This document shows, piece after piece, positions 17,090-25,397 of a DNA stretch of 42,440 nt (its first letter is position 1; every line of letters starts with the position of its first letter). Source of the DNA: an uncultured Nitrosopumilaceae archaeon (GTDB lineage: Archaea; Thermoproteota; Nitrososphaeria; Nitrososphaerales; Nitrosopumilaceae); assembly GCA_937897875.1 (NCBI GenBank), contig CALCPD010000087.1:1-42440 (forward strand). The letters run 5' to 3'. Both the position numbers and the translations under genes were made by a program. Under the pieces are notes generated by a model. That model was not told the DNA's origin, ran no database searches, and saw only the letters and a list, made by a program, of their open reading frames with translations.

Positions 17090-17905
17090 TTACCTTTCAA
17101 TATTGGAAATTATGTGAGAACCTTTGTTGTATCCTTCATAAATGTAAACTCCTACTGCTTCAACATTTTCAGGCATTTTAGGAGCTAATAATTTAATAAT
17201 TTCACTTGAAAGATTTTCAACTGTAGCTTCACCTTCTAAGAGATATGTTGTATGTTTTGGAACTTGTAAATCAAACATTCCTTTTGGTCCATCAAAGCTA
17301 ATTTGATAATGAGTCTCATCTTCTTTTTTTAGATATTTCCTATTGATGAAAAATTTGTGATCAAATTCATTGATAACTTCCTTGATGATTTTTTTAGCTA
17401 TTCCAAAATCAACTAATAAATTATTTTTCATTTGACCAACAAGTTCTACCATTACAGATGAAGTGTGTCCGTGTAGGATTGAACATTTTTCAACTAATGG
17501 AAGTATATGTGCATAATCAAATGAAAATGATGCATCTTCTAAAAATATTGAACCTGTTTGTGGTGTTTTATCATAATATACTATATCTTGCAATTCTTTA
17601 ATTTGTGCAACATATTTTGCATGTCCAATTGCCATTATTTTTTCTTCAGGAAAATCTTCTTTGATTTGTTTGTATTTTTCAATATCTGCATCATTGTCTA
17701 TTACTTCGATAAATCCTTTAGCAGTTTTAAAATCAATTTTTACTTTTTCTCCATTTTTTAGTGTCATTTCATAGCTGTATTCGTATTCATTTTCTAAAAA
17801 TGTGAGCATTTGTGCTACTGTTAATTCTGTTCTTGTTTTAAGCAAATTTCCCTTTTTATCGATGTATTTGAAATCTGAATCTAAAATTGTAGGACTTGTA
17901 GCCAT
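17090..17905 (-). CDS. 6-pyruvoyltetrahydropterin synthase/QueD-like enzyme with nuclease-like N-terminal domain
   Basis: Residues about 123-271 form a T-fold enzyme of the PTPS/QueD family: zinc ligands H133, H145 and H147 (FDYAH, ILHGH), catalytic C141, a DH pair in NEFDHKFFINRKYL, and E in ATVENLSSEI. It should act on dihydroneopterin triphosphate. The first 115 residues are extra: E27, then YEYSYEMTL, KIDF (D58), GFIEV (E67) and DIEKYKQIK, which reads like a PD-(D/E)XK nuclease-type fold but lacks the usual lysine two residues after the glutamate, so it is probably inactive or a binding domain. The gene lies between phhB (69-nt gap) and valS (3-nt gap). Whether the product is a biopterin, folate-like or 7-deazaguanine precursor cannot be decided. 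Confidence 0.85.
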   Translation of the reverse strand: MATSPTILDSDFKYIDKKGNLLKTRTELTVAQMLTFLENEYEYSYEMTLKNGEKVKIDFKTAKGFIEVIDNDADIEKYKQIKEDFPEEKIMAIGHAKYVAQIKELQDIVYYDKTPQTGSIFLEDASFSFDYAHILPLVEKCSILHGHTSSVMVELVGQMKNNLLVDFGIAKKIIKEVINEFDHKFFINRKYLKKEDETHYQISFDGPKGMFDLQVPKHTTYLLEGEATVENLSSEIIKLLAPKMPENVEAVGVYIYEGYNKGSHIISNIER

Positions 17906-17974
17906 GTGAAGTTTTTTGCCTATGGATATAATATAAATTCTGTAATGACATGCCTGAGTACTATTTTTTTATCG

Positions 17975-18253
17975 TTAAATTAAAGAATTTAAAATTCTGG
18001 CAAGATTTACATCGTTATCTGTAATGCCACCTGCATCATGAGTTGTTAATTCTACTGTGATTCTATTATACACATTAAACCATTCTGGATGATGATTCAT
18101 TTTTTCAATTTCCATAGCAGCTCTAGTCATAAAACCAAATGCTTGATTGAAATCATTAAATTGAAATTCTTTGTGTAACTTATCCTTTTTAATGCTCCAT
18201 CCTGGCAAGTTTTTTAATTTCTCTTCTATGCTTGATTCTGATAATTTCATCAT
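17975..18253 (-). CDS. phhB: Pterin-4a-carbinolamine dehydratase
   Basis: 92 residues matching the PCD/DCoH fold. The active-site signature is [21 protein letters not shown], where the paired histidines and the later THD histidine catalyse dehydration of 4a-hydroxytetrahydropterin; [17 protein letters not shown] and [16 protein letters not shown] also fit. The family recycles the pterin of aromatic amino-acid hydroxylases, and is present in many archaea where its role is less clear, sometimes linked to molybdopterin or folate chemistry. Location just upstream of the PTPS-like gene on the same strand supports a shared pterin pathway. Confidence 0.93.
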   Translation of the reverse strand: MMKLSESSIEEKLKNLPGWSIKKDKLHKEFQFNDFNQAFGFMTRAAMEIEKMNHHPEWFNVYNRITVELTTHDAGGITDNDVNLARILNSLI

Positions 18254-18300
18254 ATTGGTTTATTGATATTGTTGAATTAAAAGATTGATAAATTCTATTT

Positions 18301-18855
18301 TTACCAAAGATTGCCCTGCATTTCTAAAATTAATTTAATATCTTTTGAAATAGTTTCTAATGTATCTAGATCATAATTTGTATTTGTAAAATCTATCGAC
18401 ATAAAAGTTGCACCTTCGAAATTTGCATGTCTTAAATTTACTCCACTTAGATTAGTATTTCTTAAATCTGCATTTCTTAAATCTGCATAAAATAAATCTG
18501 CTCCACTGATATTTGCATTTGTAAGATCTACCCCATACAAGTCTGTATCCCAAAGTTTTGCATTTTCAAGATTTGTATTTTGTAAATTGGCTCCTCTTAG
18601 TTTTACATTAAATAATATGGTATTGCTCAAATCTGCCCCACTCAAATCTGCCCCACTCAAATCTGCATTGTGTATGTCTCTATTTTTAAGATTAACTCCT
18701 TTCAAATTAGTATTTGATAAATTCCTTCCAATTAATTCTTCATAATCAAAATTAACTTTTGATAAATTCCTTTTTTTAAAAATATCTCCAGGCTCCATTA
18801 TTTCTCCGTAAAATGTTTCATTATTATGATGTTTATGACTATTTTCCCTATCCAC
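18301..18855 (-). CDS. Pentapeptide-repeat protein
   Basis: 184 residues, of which about 35-165 are A(D/N)LXX-type pentapeptides (for example ADLSGADLSGADLSN, LRNADLRNTNLSGVNL), which fold as a right-handed quadrilateral beta helix. The N-terminus is His/Asn-rich (SHKHHNNETFYGE) and there is no signal peptide. Family members include DNA-gyrase-protecting DNA mimics, but most have no known role, and none is assigned here. It diverges from the asparagine-synthase-like gene across 53 bp. Part of the repeat region is made of near-identical 15-bp DNA units. Confidence 0.9.
   Translation of the reverse strand: MDRENSHKHHNNETFYGEIMEPGDIFKKRNLSKVNFDYEELIGRNLSNTNLKGVNLKNRDIHNADLSGADLSGADLSNTILFNVKLRGANLQNTNLENAKLWDTDLYGVDLTNANISGADLFYADLRNADLRNTNLSGVNLRHANFEGATFMSIDFTNTNYDLDTLETISKDIKLILEMQGNLW
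18626..18666. repeat. 15-bp tandem repeat encoding pentapeptides
   Basis: The unit CTCAAATCTGCCCCA occurs twice exactly (18626-18640, 18641-18655), followed by 11 bases of a third copy. On the minus strand each unit encodes one ADLSG pentapeptide. Identity down to the third codon position points to recent expansion by slippage. Confidence 0.85.
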
Positions 18856-18908
18856 ACATAGTTCATGGAAATATATGTAAAATTAATTCTATGATTTAAT
18901 GTGAGTTC

Positions 18909-19664
18909 ATGGATTTAATCAACCAAACATTGCTAGAAAATATAAAAAATTCTATTTCTGATGTTGTTCCAAAAAAGAAAATAGGCATTGCTTTTTCTGG
19001 TGGTGTAGATAGTACATTAGTTTCAAAAATATGTACTGATATGGGATTTGATGTTGTTTTACTAACTATAGGTTTTTCAGAATCACATGATATTCTATTT
19101 TCTAAAGAAGTTAATGAACACTTGAATTATTCTCACTATGTTTTAGAAATTGATCCTGAAACATTTCCTGAAATTACTTCAAATATACATAAAGTAATTG
19201 ATACTGATAATTTATCTTGGAATGAAAATTGTATTGCTTTCCATTATGTTTCAAAACTTGCAAAAAGTTTGAATCTTAATGTTGTTATTACTGGTAATGG
19301 TATTGATGAATTATTTTGTGGATATAATGCATATCGTGAAGCCTTTATCGGTGGTCAAACCAAAATTAATGAAGTAATGGATTCAAAATTAGAAAATGAA
19401 TTAAAAATGATGAAATCTGTAAATGTTGTTGCTTCAGAGTTTGATGTACAAATTCTACAACCACTACTATCTGCTAAATTTATTGAATATGCCAAAACTA
19501 TTCCTATTACTGAAAAAATTCATAGTTCTGATGATCTATATCGTAAGCATATCATACGTAAATTAGCTGGTGCTGTAGGTGTTCCTGAAATTTCTTGTAG
19601 TAAAAGAAAAAAAGCATTACAATATGGTTCTAAAATTCATAAATCTTTAATGAAAACTAGATGA
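18909..19664 (+). CDS. Stand-alone asparagine-synthase-type ATP-pyrophosphatase
   Basis: 251 residues comprising only the ATP-dependent ligase domain of asparagine synthetase: the PP-loop SGGVDST (30-36) and the VITGNGIDELFCGYNAYRE segment, equivalent to the SGEGSDELFGGY motif. The N-terminal glutaminase domain of AsnB is missing, so ammonia must come as free NH3 or from another protein; free ammonium is plentiful for an ammonia oxidiser. The product could be asparagine or another amide, which the sequence alone does not settle. Its 3' end overlaps purB by 8 nt tail to tail. Confidence 0.85.
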   Translation: MDLINQTLLENIKNSISDVVPKKKIGIAFSGGVDSTLVSKICTDMGFDVVLLTIGFSESHDILFSKEVNEHLNYSHYVLEIDPETFPEITSNIHKVIDTDNLSWNENCIAFHYVSKLAKSLNLNVVITGNGIDELFCGYNAYREAFIGGQTKINEVMDSKLENELKMMKSVNVVASEFDVQILQPLLSAKFIEYAKTIPITEKIHSSDDLYRKHIIRKLAGAVGVPEISCSKRKKALQYGSKIHKSLMKTR

Positions 19665-21018
19665 ATTTTTTAATGGTTTTTTGAACTGATTTTTCTACAT
19701 TACTGATGATCTTTGGTGATGCTCCAAGATGTTTTTCTGGCGAAAAAATTGCATCGATTTCATTATTTGTTAATTTTGAAGAGAATGCTTTATCATTTTT
19801 AATTGCATCTTTGTACAACATTCCTTTGTCATTTGCCTCAAATGCAACTCTTTGTACATCTCTATATGCTACAAATCTTGGAATTCCTTTTTTGATTAGT
19901 GCTTCTAAAACAAATTCTGCAAAAATTTGTCCTTTTGTAATGTATAGATTGTCTACAATTCTCTTTTCATTTACCATCAAATTAGAAATAATTCTAGTCA
20001 TTGTTTCTAACATTTCATCAACTAAGATGGACACAGTTGGAATCACAAATCTTTCATTAGCTGAATTTGAAAGATCACGTTCATGCCATAATGGAATATT
20101 TTCAAAAGATAATGCAACTTGACTTCTCACTAATTTTGATAATGACGATACTCGTTCACTCTTTATTGGATTTCTTTTAACAGGAACTGCACTGCTTCCC
20201 ATTTGACCTTTTTTGAATTGTTCAGCTACCTCTCCTATTTCGGTTCTCTGTAAATTTCTAATTTCTATTGCAATTTTTTCTAATGTTGCACCAATTAATG
20301 CTAATTCAAATACATATTCTGCATATCTTTCTCTAGGTACAACTTGTGTTGTTACTTCTGCTGGGAATAATTTTAATCTCTTTGCGGCTCTTCGTTGCAC
20401 TTCTAATGACTTTGCACCCATTAGAGAACCAGTTCCAACAACTCCTAATGTTTTACAAATTAAAATTCTTTTTTTAATTTCTTCAATACGTTCTACATGT
20501 TTTGCCATTTCTGCTGCCCAATTAGCAAATTTTAATCCAAATGAAATGATGCTTGCATGTTGTCCATGAGTTCTACCTACTGCTGGTATCTTTGCATACT
20601 TTACAGATTTTTTTGCAAGAATTGATGCCATTTTTGCAACTTTTGGTTCAATAATTTGTAATGCATCTCTCATTTGCATGGAATTACTTGTATCAACTAA
20701 ATCATTACTTGTGAGTCCATAGTGAATCCATGGTCTTGCATTTTTAGAACATTTCTCACTTAGTGATTCTACTAATGCTGCTGTATCATGATCACTTTTT
20801 GCTTCTAATTGTTTAATTCTTTTTGCAGTAATTTTACCTGACATTGCAGCTCTGTGAATTTCTTTACCTATTGTTTTTGAAATAATTCCTATTTCACTTT
20901 GAGAAATTGCAGCAGCACCTTCAATTTCTAATTGATAATCAACTTTCTTTTGTTCACTAAAAATTTCCATCATTTCTTTGGTCCCGTAACGACCATTATC
21001 AATAGGTAAAATTGCCAA
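19657..21018 (-). CDS. purB: Adenylosuccinate lyase
   Basis: Cleaves succinyl-AICAR and adenylosuccinate in purine synthesis. The 453-residue protein has the fumarase/aspartase superfamily signature GQMGSSAVPVKRNPIKSE, the H-containing GRTHGQHASII segment, and the substrate-binding TSNDLVDT motif. The first residues AILPIDNGRYGTKEMMEIFS are typical of the archaeal/Gram-positive type. purA, encoding the enzyme before it in AMP synthesis, also lies in this window (36.9 kb) but is not linked in an operon. Confidence 0.96.
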   Translation of the reverse strand: MAILPIDNGRYGTKEMMEIFSEQKKVDYQLEIEGAAAISQSEIGIISKTIGKEIHRAAMSGKITAKRIKQLEAKSDHDTAALVESLSEKCSKNARPWIHYGLTSNDLVDTSNSMQMRDALQIIEPKVAKMASILAKKSVKYAKIPAVGRTHGQHASIISFGLKFANWAAEMAKHVERIEEIKKRILICKTLGVVGTGSLMGAKSLEVQRRAAKRLKLFPAEVTTQVVPRERYAEYVFELALIGATLEKIAIEIRNLQRTEIGEVAEQFKKGQMGSSAVPVKRNPIKSERVSSLSKLVRSQVALSFENIPLWHERDLSNSANERFVIPTVSILVDEMLETMTRIISNLMVNEKRIVDNLYITKGQIFAEFVLEALIKKGIPRFVAYRDVQRVAFEANDKGMLYKDAIKNDKAFSSKLTNNEIDAIFSPEKHLGASPKIISNVEKSVQKTIKKFI

Positions 21019-21101
21019 TAACTTGGTATTTGTATATTAGAAAATAAATCTACTTATTTTTTATGTATTTTTGCGATCATTATACGATTGATTTCATCTA
21101 T

Positions 21102-21257
21102 TCATTTTTGTTTAATTCCTGTATCTGATAATACCCACTCTAATGCTTTCAAATAACCTTGTTTGAAATTTTTCTCATCTATTGCCCAATCTGGATTTGC
21201 TCTTAATTCTGCAAGTAATTGATTTGCTTTTTGTGTAATTGTTGTTTTTTCTAACAT
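21102..21257 (-). CDS. Small hypothetical protein, 51 aa
   Basis: An open frame with ATG at 21257 and TGA at 21102-21104 encodes 51 residues beginning MLEKTTITQKANQLLAELR and ending in ALEWVLSDTGIKQK. It is mostly helical and well balanced in composition, with two Trp residues, unlike a random AT-rich frame. It fills an otherwise empty 329-bp stretch between purB and rtcB and runs in the purB direction. No family is recognised. Confidence 0.6.
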   Translation of the reverse strand: MLEKTTITQKANQLLAELRANPDWAIDEKNFKQGYLKALEWVLSDTGIKQK

Positions 21258-21347
21258 AATCTAATTTGAATTCTGATTGATTTAAAATTATTCTTAGAAT
21301 ACTTATGATGATTTAAATTGGATTGAAAGAAAATTCTACCGATACTT

Positions 21348-22796
21348 ATGTCCTCAGCAAATCCAAAGAAAATTGGAGAGAATCATTATCAAATTGATGC
21401 TGATTCAAATCTTGGAATGAAAGTTCCTGTTAGAATTTATGCAAATGAGGCATTACTCCAAAAAATGCTATCTGATAGGACTATTATGCAGGCTCGAAAT
21501 GTTGCCTCAATTCCTGGAATTGTTAGCCATAGTGTTGTTTTACCTGATGGTCATGAAGGATATGGATTTCCGGTAGGTGGAGTTGCAGCTATGGATGCTG
21601 AAGAAGGAATGATTAGTCCTGGCGGTGTTGGATACGATATCAATTGTGGAGTAAGATTACTTCGTTCAAATTTAAATGAACAAACAGTTCGTTCAAAATT
21701 AAAAGATCTAGTGAATGATTTATTCAGTTCTATTCCCTCTGGTGTTGGTTCTAAAGGTGCAGTTCGTTTAACAAATTCAGAACTTGATGAAGTTTTAGTC
21801 AACGGTGTTAATTGGGCTATTGAACATGGTTATGGTTCCCCAAATGATTCTGATGTTTGTGAAGAAAGTGGTAAAATACCAAATGCTGATCCAAACAAAG
21901 TTTCTGATAAGGCAAGAAAAAGAGGAGCCCCTCAACTAGGAAGTCTTGGTTCTGGAAATCATTTTCTTGAAATTCAAAAGGTTGCAGAAATACATGATGA
22001 GGAAGCAGCAAATAGAATGGGAATTAAAGAAGGTACAATTACAGTTTTAATTCATTGTGGTTCTAGAGGATTCGGTCATCAAGTTTGTAGTGATTATCTT
22101 CGAGTTGCAGAACAAGCTATGGAAAAATATAATATTAATTTGCCTGACCGAGAACTTGCTTGTGTACCAAATAATTCTGAAGAGGGTGAGTCGTATAGAA
22201 AAGCAATGTTTGCCGCATTAAATTTTGCATGGAGTAATAGACAAATGATTACTCATTGGACTCGGAAATCATTTGAACGCGTATTTGATCAAACCGAATC
22301 TGATTTAGATATGAATTTAGTTTATGATGTTGCGCATAATATTGCAAAAGTAGAAAAGCACAAAGTTGATGGTGAGGAAAGAAAATTAGTTGTTCATAGA
22401 AAAGGTGCAACACGAGCATTCCCTTCAAATCGTGCTGAAATTCCTTCTAAATACAGAGATTTAGGACAACCTGTGTTAGTTCCTGGTTCAATGGGAACTT
22501 CAAGTTGGATTTTATTAGGAAAATCCAATTCTATGGATCTGAGTTTTGGCTCTACTGCACATGGTGCGGGAAGAACTATGTCAAGATCAAAGGCTAGGAG
22601 AAATTTTACAGAAGAGAATGTGAAAAAATCTCTTAATGATAAGGGCATATTTATCAAAGCACTTACGCGTGATGGTGTTGTGGAAGAAACTCCTGAAGCT
22701 TACAAAGATGTTGATTCAGTAGTTAATGTATCTCATAATTTGGGAATTGCTACTAAAGTTGCAAAATTGGTTCCTATAGGAGTGATTAAAGGTTGA
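21348..22796 (+). CDS. rtcB: RNA-splicing ligase RtcB
   Basis: Joins 2',3'-cyclic phosphate to 5'-OH RNA ends with GTP and Mn2+; in archaea it ligates tRNA exons after intron removal. The 482-residue protein is complete and intein-free. Recognisable motifs are GVGYDINCGVRLLRS (metal-binding Asp and Cys), LGSGNHFLEIQ, HCGSRGFGHQ, KGATRAF, and near the end GSTAHGAGRTMSR, which contains the histidine that carries GMP in this family. The stop overlaps the TTG start of the PDCD5-like gene (TTGA), so they form one transcription unit. Confidence 0.97.
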   Translation: MSSANPKKIGENHYQIDADSNLGMKVPVRIYANEALLQKMLSDRTIMQARNVASIPGIVSHSVVLPDGHEGYGFPVGGVAAMDAEEGMISPGGVGYDINCGVRLLRSNLNEQTVRSKLKDLVNDLFSSIPSGVGSKGAVRLTNSELDEVLVNGVNWAIEHGYGSPNDSDVCEESGKIPNADPNKVSDKARKRGAPQLGSLGSGNHFLEIQKVAEIHDEEAANRMGIKEGTITVLIHCGSRGFGHQVCSDYLRVAEQAMEKYNINLPDRELACVPNNSEEGESYRKAMFAALNFAWSNRQMITHWTRKSFERVFDQTESDLDMNLVYDVAHNIAKVEKHKVDGEERKLVVHRKGATRAFPSNRAEIPSKYRDLGQPVLVPGSMGTSSWILLGKSNSMDLSFGSTAHGAGRTMSRSKARRNFTEENVKKSLNDKGIFIKALTRDGVVEETPEAYKDVDSVVNVSHNLGIATKVAKLVPIGVIKG

Positions 22797-23206
22797 GTGA
22801 CGATGATTCTGAACTTCAAAGATTACAGGCAAAACGTTTAGCTGAAATGCAAAAAAATATTTCTTCTAGAGAAACTGTTGATGAAAAACCAAAAACAACT
22901 GAAGAAAAAACTGTCAATCCTCGTGAGTCATTGATAAAACAATTAGGGTTTAGAGGATTAGAGGTTTTAACAAATGCTGAATCTCAATTTCCAAATGAAA
23001 CTAAAATGATAATTGATAAATTATATGAATTAATTAAAACCGGTGAAATCACTGAAGTGCTTGATGGTGGCAAACTATTGGGACTATTTCGTTCAATTGG
23101 ATTAAATGTAAAAATGGATACAAAAATTAACATTCAACAAGATGGAAAATTTGTTTCTTTAACTGATAAACTTAGCAATAAATCTGACAATGATGATGTA
23201 GAATGA
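22793..23206 (+). CDS. PDCD5-like nucleic-acid-binding protein
   Basis: 137 residues. The N-terminal helix SELQRLQAKRLAEMQKN and the helical core ESLIKQLGFRGLEVLTNAES...KLYELIKTGEITEVLDGGKLLGLFR follow the archaeal PDCD5/TFAR19 layout (DNA-binding family), with an unusually long linker between helix 1 and the core and an acidic tail. The start is TTG at 22793, overlapping the rtcB stop, so it depends on rtcB translation. The PDCD5 call rests on pattern only. Association with rtcB suggests an RNA-related role, which is inferred. Confidence 0.7.
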   Translation: MSDDDSELQRLQAKRLAEMQKNISSRETVDEKPKTTEEKTVNPRESLIKQLGFRGLEVLTNAESQFPNETKMIIDKLYELIKTGEITEVLDGGKLLGLFRSIGLNVKMDTKINIQQDGKFVSLTDKLSNKSDNDDVE

Positions 23207-23514
23207 GTATTACTTTAGAAATTGGAACAAAAAATTATCTGGATGATTTACTTTGTATAAAAAAACATCTTTCCCATATGGAGAGTCTTTTGAATTGTTA
23301 TGCAAGTTATTCTGTTAGTGAACCATCTTCAAAATTTGGTTGGACATTTTTTAAATTAGAATTTAAATCTAATTTTCAAGCAAGTATATCTGAAAAATTT
23401 TCTGACATACTAGCAAAATATCAATTCAATGATGAAGCAGGAAAATTTACTAAATTTATGAGTGATTTTTTTGTTGCTCGAGGTTGTAATGTAAAAGTAA
23501 ACTCTGTTACCTAA
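23203..23514 (+). CDS. Hypothetical 103-aa protein, third gene of the rtcB unit
   Basis: ATG overlaps the stop of the PDCD5-like gene (ATGA), making three chained genes. The protein is soluble, with an N-terminal strand and helix ([21 protein letters not shown]), a strand [12 protein letters not shown], and a helical end; it has two Cys residues in the first 35 residues and one near the end. No family is recognised. Its last codons overlap by 4 nt the end of the convergent uS11 gene. Confidence 0.7.
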   Translation: MSITLEIGTKNYLDDLLCIKKHLSHMESLLNCYASYSVSEPSSKFGWTFFKLEFKSNFQASISEKFSDILAKYQFNDEAGKFTKFMSDFFVARGCNVKVNSVT

Positions 23515-24008
23515 ACTCTTCTTCCTCTTTTTCCACCTTTCTTTCTGGTGGTGTCATGAGGAATTGGTGTTACATCATCAATTCTTCCAATTTTAAATCC
23601 GCCTCTTGCTAATGCTCTGATTGCTGCTTGTGCACCTGGGCCTGGAACTCTTGAACCAACTCCCCCTACTGCACGAACTCTTATGTGAAAGCCTGTGAAT
23701 CCTTTAGTTCTTGTAGCTTCAACAACTGCATTTGCAGCTTTCATTGCAGCAAATGGTGATGATTCGTATCTATCTGCATTAACATGAATTCCACCAGAAC
23801 TGATGGCAACTGTTTCACCACCAGTAAGATCTGTCATGTGGATAATTGTATTATTATAACTACTGTAAATATGAGCAATTCCCCATTTTTCTGGGCCTTC
23901 TTTTTTGGTTTCTGGTTGATTTTTTGTCTCGACTACTGCCTCAGTTGTTTCTTCTTCGACTACTGCCTCAGTTGTTTCAACTGGTGCTTCTACTTCAGTT
24001 TCGGACAA
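23511..24008 (-). CDS. rps11: 30S ribosomal protein uS11 with acidic N-terminal extension
   Basis: Residues about 41-165 are a complete uS11, which binds 16S rRNA in the platform near the 3' end: [35 protein letters not shown] and the basic tail [14 protein letters not shown]. The first 40 residues are an extra segment rich in Glu, Thr and Val, with a 9-residue duplication. Archaeal uS11 is normally about 130 residues. It stands alone rather than in the usual S13-S4-S11-rpoD operon. The same ATG is the only one before the body without cutting the extension. Confidence 0.95.
   Translation of the reverse strand: MSETEVEAPVETTEAVVEEETTEAVVETKNQPETKKEGPEKWGIAHIYSSYNNTIIHMTDLTGGETVAISSGGIHVNADRYESSPFAAMKAANAVVEATRTKGFTGFHIRVRAVGGVGSRVPGPGAQAAIRALARGGFKIGRIDDVTPIPHDTTRKKGGKRGRRV
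23929..23978. repeat. 27-bp-period direct repeat in the uS11 extension
   Basis: Two identical 23-bp copies (23929-23951 and 23956-23978), 27 bp apart, encode the duplicated E-T-T-E-A-V-V-E block of the uS11 N-terminal extension. Frame is kept. Confidence 0.85.
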
Positions 24009-24125
24009 TGCTTACCAGATCTTAAAGGGTTTAAAAAACATTGATTTCGTTAAATTGTTTTGATTTGGTCACTTGGCATAAAATTCTTCATTATTCATAT
24101 ACTATAATTTATTGAATATTTCTTG

Positions 24126-24446
24126 ATGGCTTCCATTATTTTGTTAGCAATTGTAGTTGCGGTTGCGGTTGCATTGTTAGGTTCTGTATTGATACAATCT
24201 GTTATACCGATCAATAATGTAATTTTATCACCATTAGAAAAAAAATGTCAAGAAATTGCAAATGAAGGATACAAAATTCATACACTTTATCCTACTTCAA
24301 ACCCTGATGAACTTTTAGAAGCTGATATGAAACGCTTGTTATACCTTGATAATATGTGGATAAAAGAATGTGTTTCGATTTTACCTGCTGAATCAATTAT
24401 TAATATTGTAAATAACGTTGAAAGAGAAATTTCTTACGGTGAATAA
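24126..24446 (+). CDS. Single-helix membrane protein, 106 aa
   Basis: An N-terminal helix MASIILLAIVVAVAVALLGS (1-20) anchors a soluble domain of about 80 residues with two Cys (KKCQEIANEGY and WIKECVSIL) that could pair outside the cell. ATG at 24126 is chosen over the TTG directly before it. A TATA-like CATATACTATAATT lies about 15-30 bp upstream. No family recognised. Its stop is adjacent to the thiL stop (convergent, no gap). Confidence 0.65.
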   Translation: MASIILLAIVVAVAVALLGSVLIQSVIPINNVILSPLEKKCQEIANEGYKIHTLYPTSNPDELLEADMKRLLYLDNMWIKECVSILPAESIINIVNNVEREISYGE

Positions 24447-25397
24447 TTATTTAAAATGTTTCCATCCTAAATCTTTGAGTATGGTTGTTTCTTCATTCTT
24501 CTTTAGATATACCCCTTTACCTGATGTTACATAACCAATTTCAATAATTGGGGTTTTCAATAATTTTGAGTTTTCAATTATTCTTTTTTTATGTTTTGGG
24601 GGTATGGTGAACACAAATTCATACTCTTCACCTCCATGAAATACTATTGAATTTAAATTCAAATTGTATTTTTTTATATAAATTTCTAAATCTTTGTTTA
24701 GTGGTATTTTATTTATGACAAATTTCTTTTTACTTTGTTTTGACATTTCATTTAAAGTAGTGGATAATCCATCACTTGAATCCATTGCTGATGTAAAATA
24801 TTTTTTATTTTTTAAACCATAATCAAGTCGTGGTTTTGGACTTGTTACTGATTTAAGAGATTTTTTTATTAAATAACTTCTTTTTTTACTGTTATTCAAC
24901 AGTATGTCTAATCCTACTGACGTATAACCAAATGGTCCTGTTGTAAATATCAAATCTCCTTTATTGGATCCTTTTCTAGTAACAATTTTGTTTGATTTTC
25001 CAAAAATACAAACGTTGAACACAATTTCTTTACCTTCATTTGTATCTCCACCAATTATTGAAATTTCATATTCTTTACATGCTTTCTTAAATCCATTTGC
25101 AATGCTGTCTATTTCTTTTTTTGAAATTGTTTTAGGTAAATTTATTGAAATAATTCCATATCTAGGTTTGACTCCTTTGGATGCAAAATCACTTACACAT
25201 GCAATTACACTTTTTCGTGCTGCATCTAATAATTTCATTTTTTGTGGAATATCCGTACTTTGCACCATTGTGTCTGTTTTTGCTATGATCTTTATTTTGC
25301 CTAAGGAAAATACTTCCACATCCTCTGAAATAAATTTTTTATTTCCTAATTTTGTTTGAAAAATACTGATTATTTCATTTTCACTTAACTTTGTCAT
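24447..25397 (-). CDS. thiL: Thiamine-monophosphate kinase
   Basis: Phosphorylates thiamine monophosphate to the active diphosphate with ATP. The 316-residue protein shows the AIR-synthase-type fold: DTMVQSTDIP (metal-binding Asp), KSVIACVSDFASKGVKPRYG, GGDTNEGKEIVFNVCIFG, TTGPFGYTSVGLDIL, AMDSSDGLSTTLNEMS and GGEEYEFVFTIPP, all in the order known for ThiL. Length is normal. The start overlaps the 3' end of the phosphohexomutase gene by 17 nt, so both are cotranscribed leftwards. Confidence 0.93.
   Translation of the reverse strand: MTKLSENEIISIFQTKLGNKKFISEDVEVFSLGKIKIIAKTDTMVQSTDIPQKMKLLDAARKSVIACVSDFASKGVKPRYGIISINLPKTISKKEIDSIANGFKKACKEYEISIIGGDTNEGKEIVFNVCIFGKSNKIVTRKGSNKGDLIFTTGPFGYTSVGLDILLNNSKKRSYLIKKSLKSVTSPKPRLDYGLKNKKYFTSAMDSSDGLSTTLNEMSKQSKKKFVINKIPLNKDLEIYIKKYNLNLNSIVFHGGEEYEFVFTIPPKHKKRIIENSKLLKTPIIEIGYVTSGKGVYLKKNEETTILKDLGWKHFK

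Noticed and set aside
18460-18670. CRISPR-like regular repeats
   Set aside because: The spacing is exactly 15 bp in frame with pentapeptide coding; no spacers.
23784-24044. Plus-strand frame of 86 codons opposite uS11
   Set aside because: Antisense of a highly conserved ribosomal protein; Cys/Phe-rich composition is the mirror of the Glu/Thr-rich extension.
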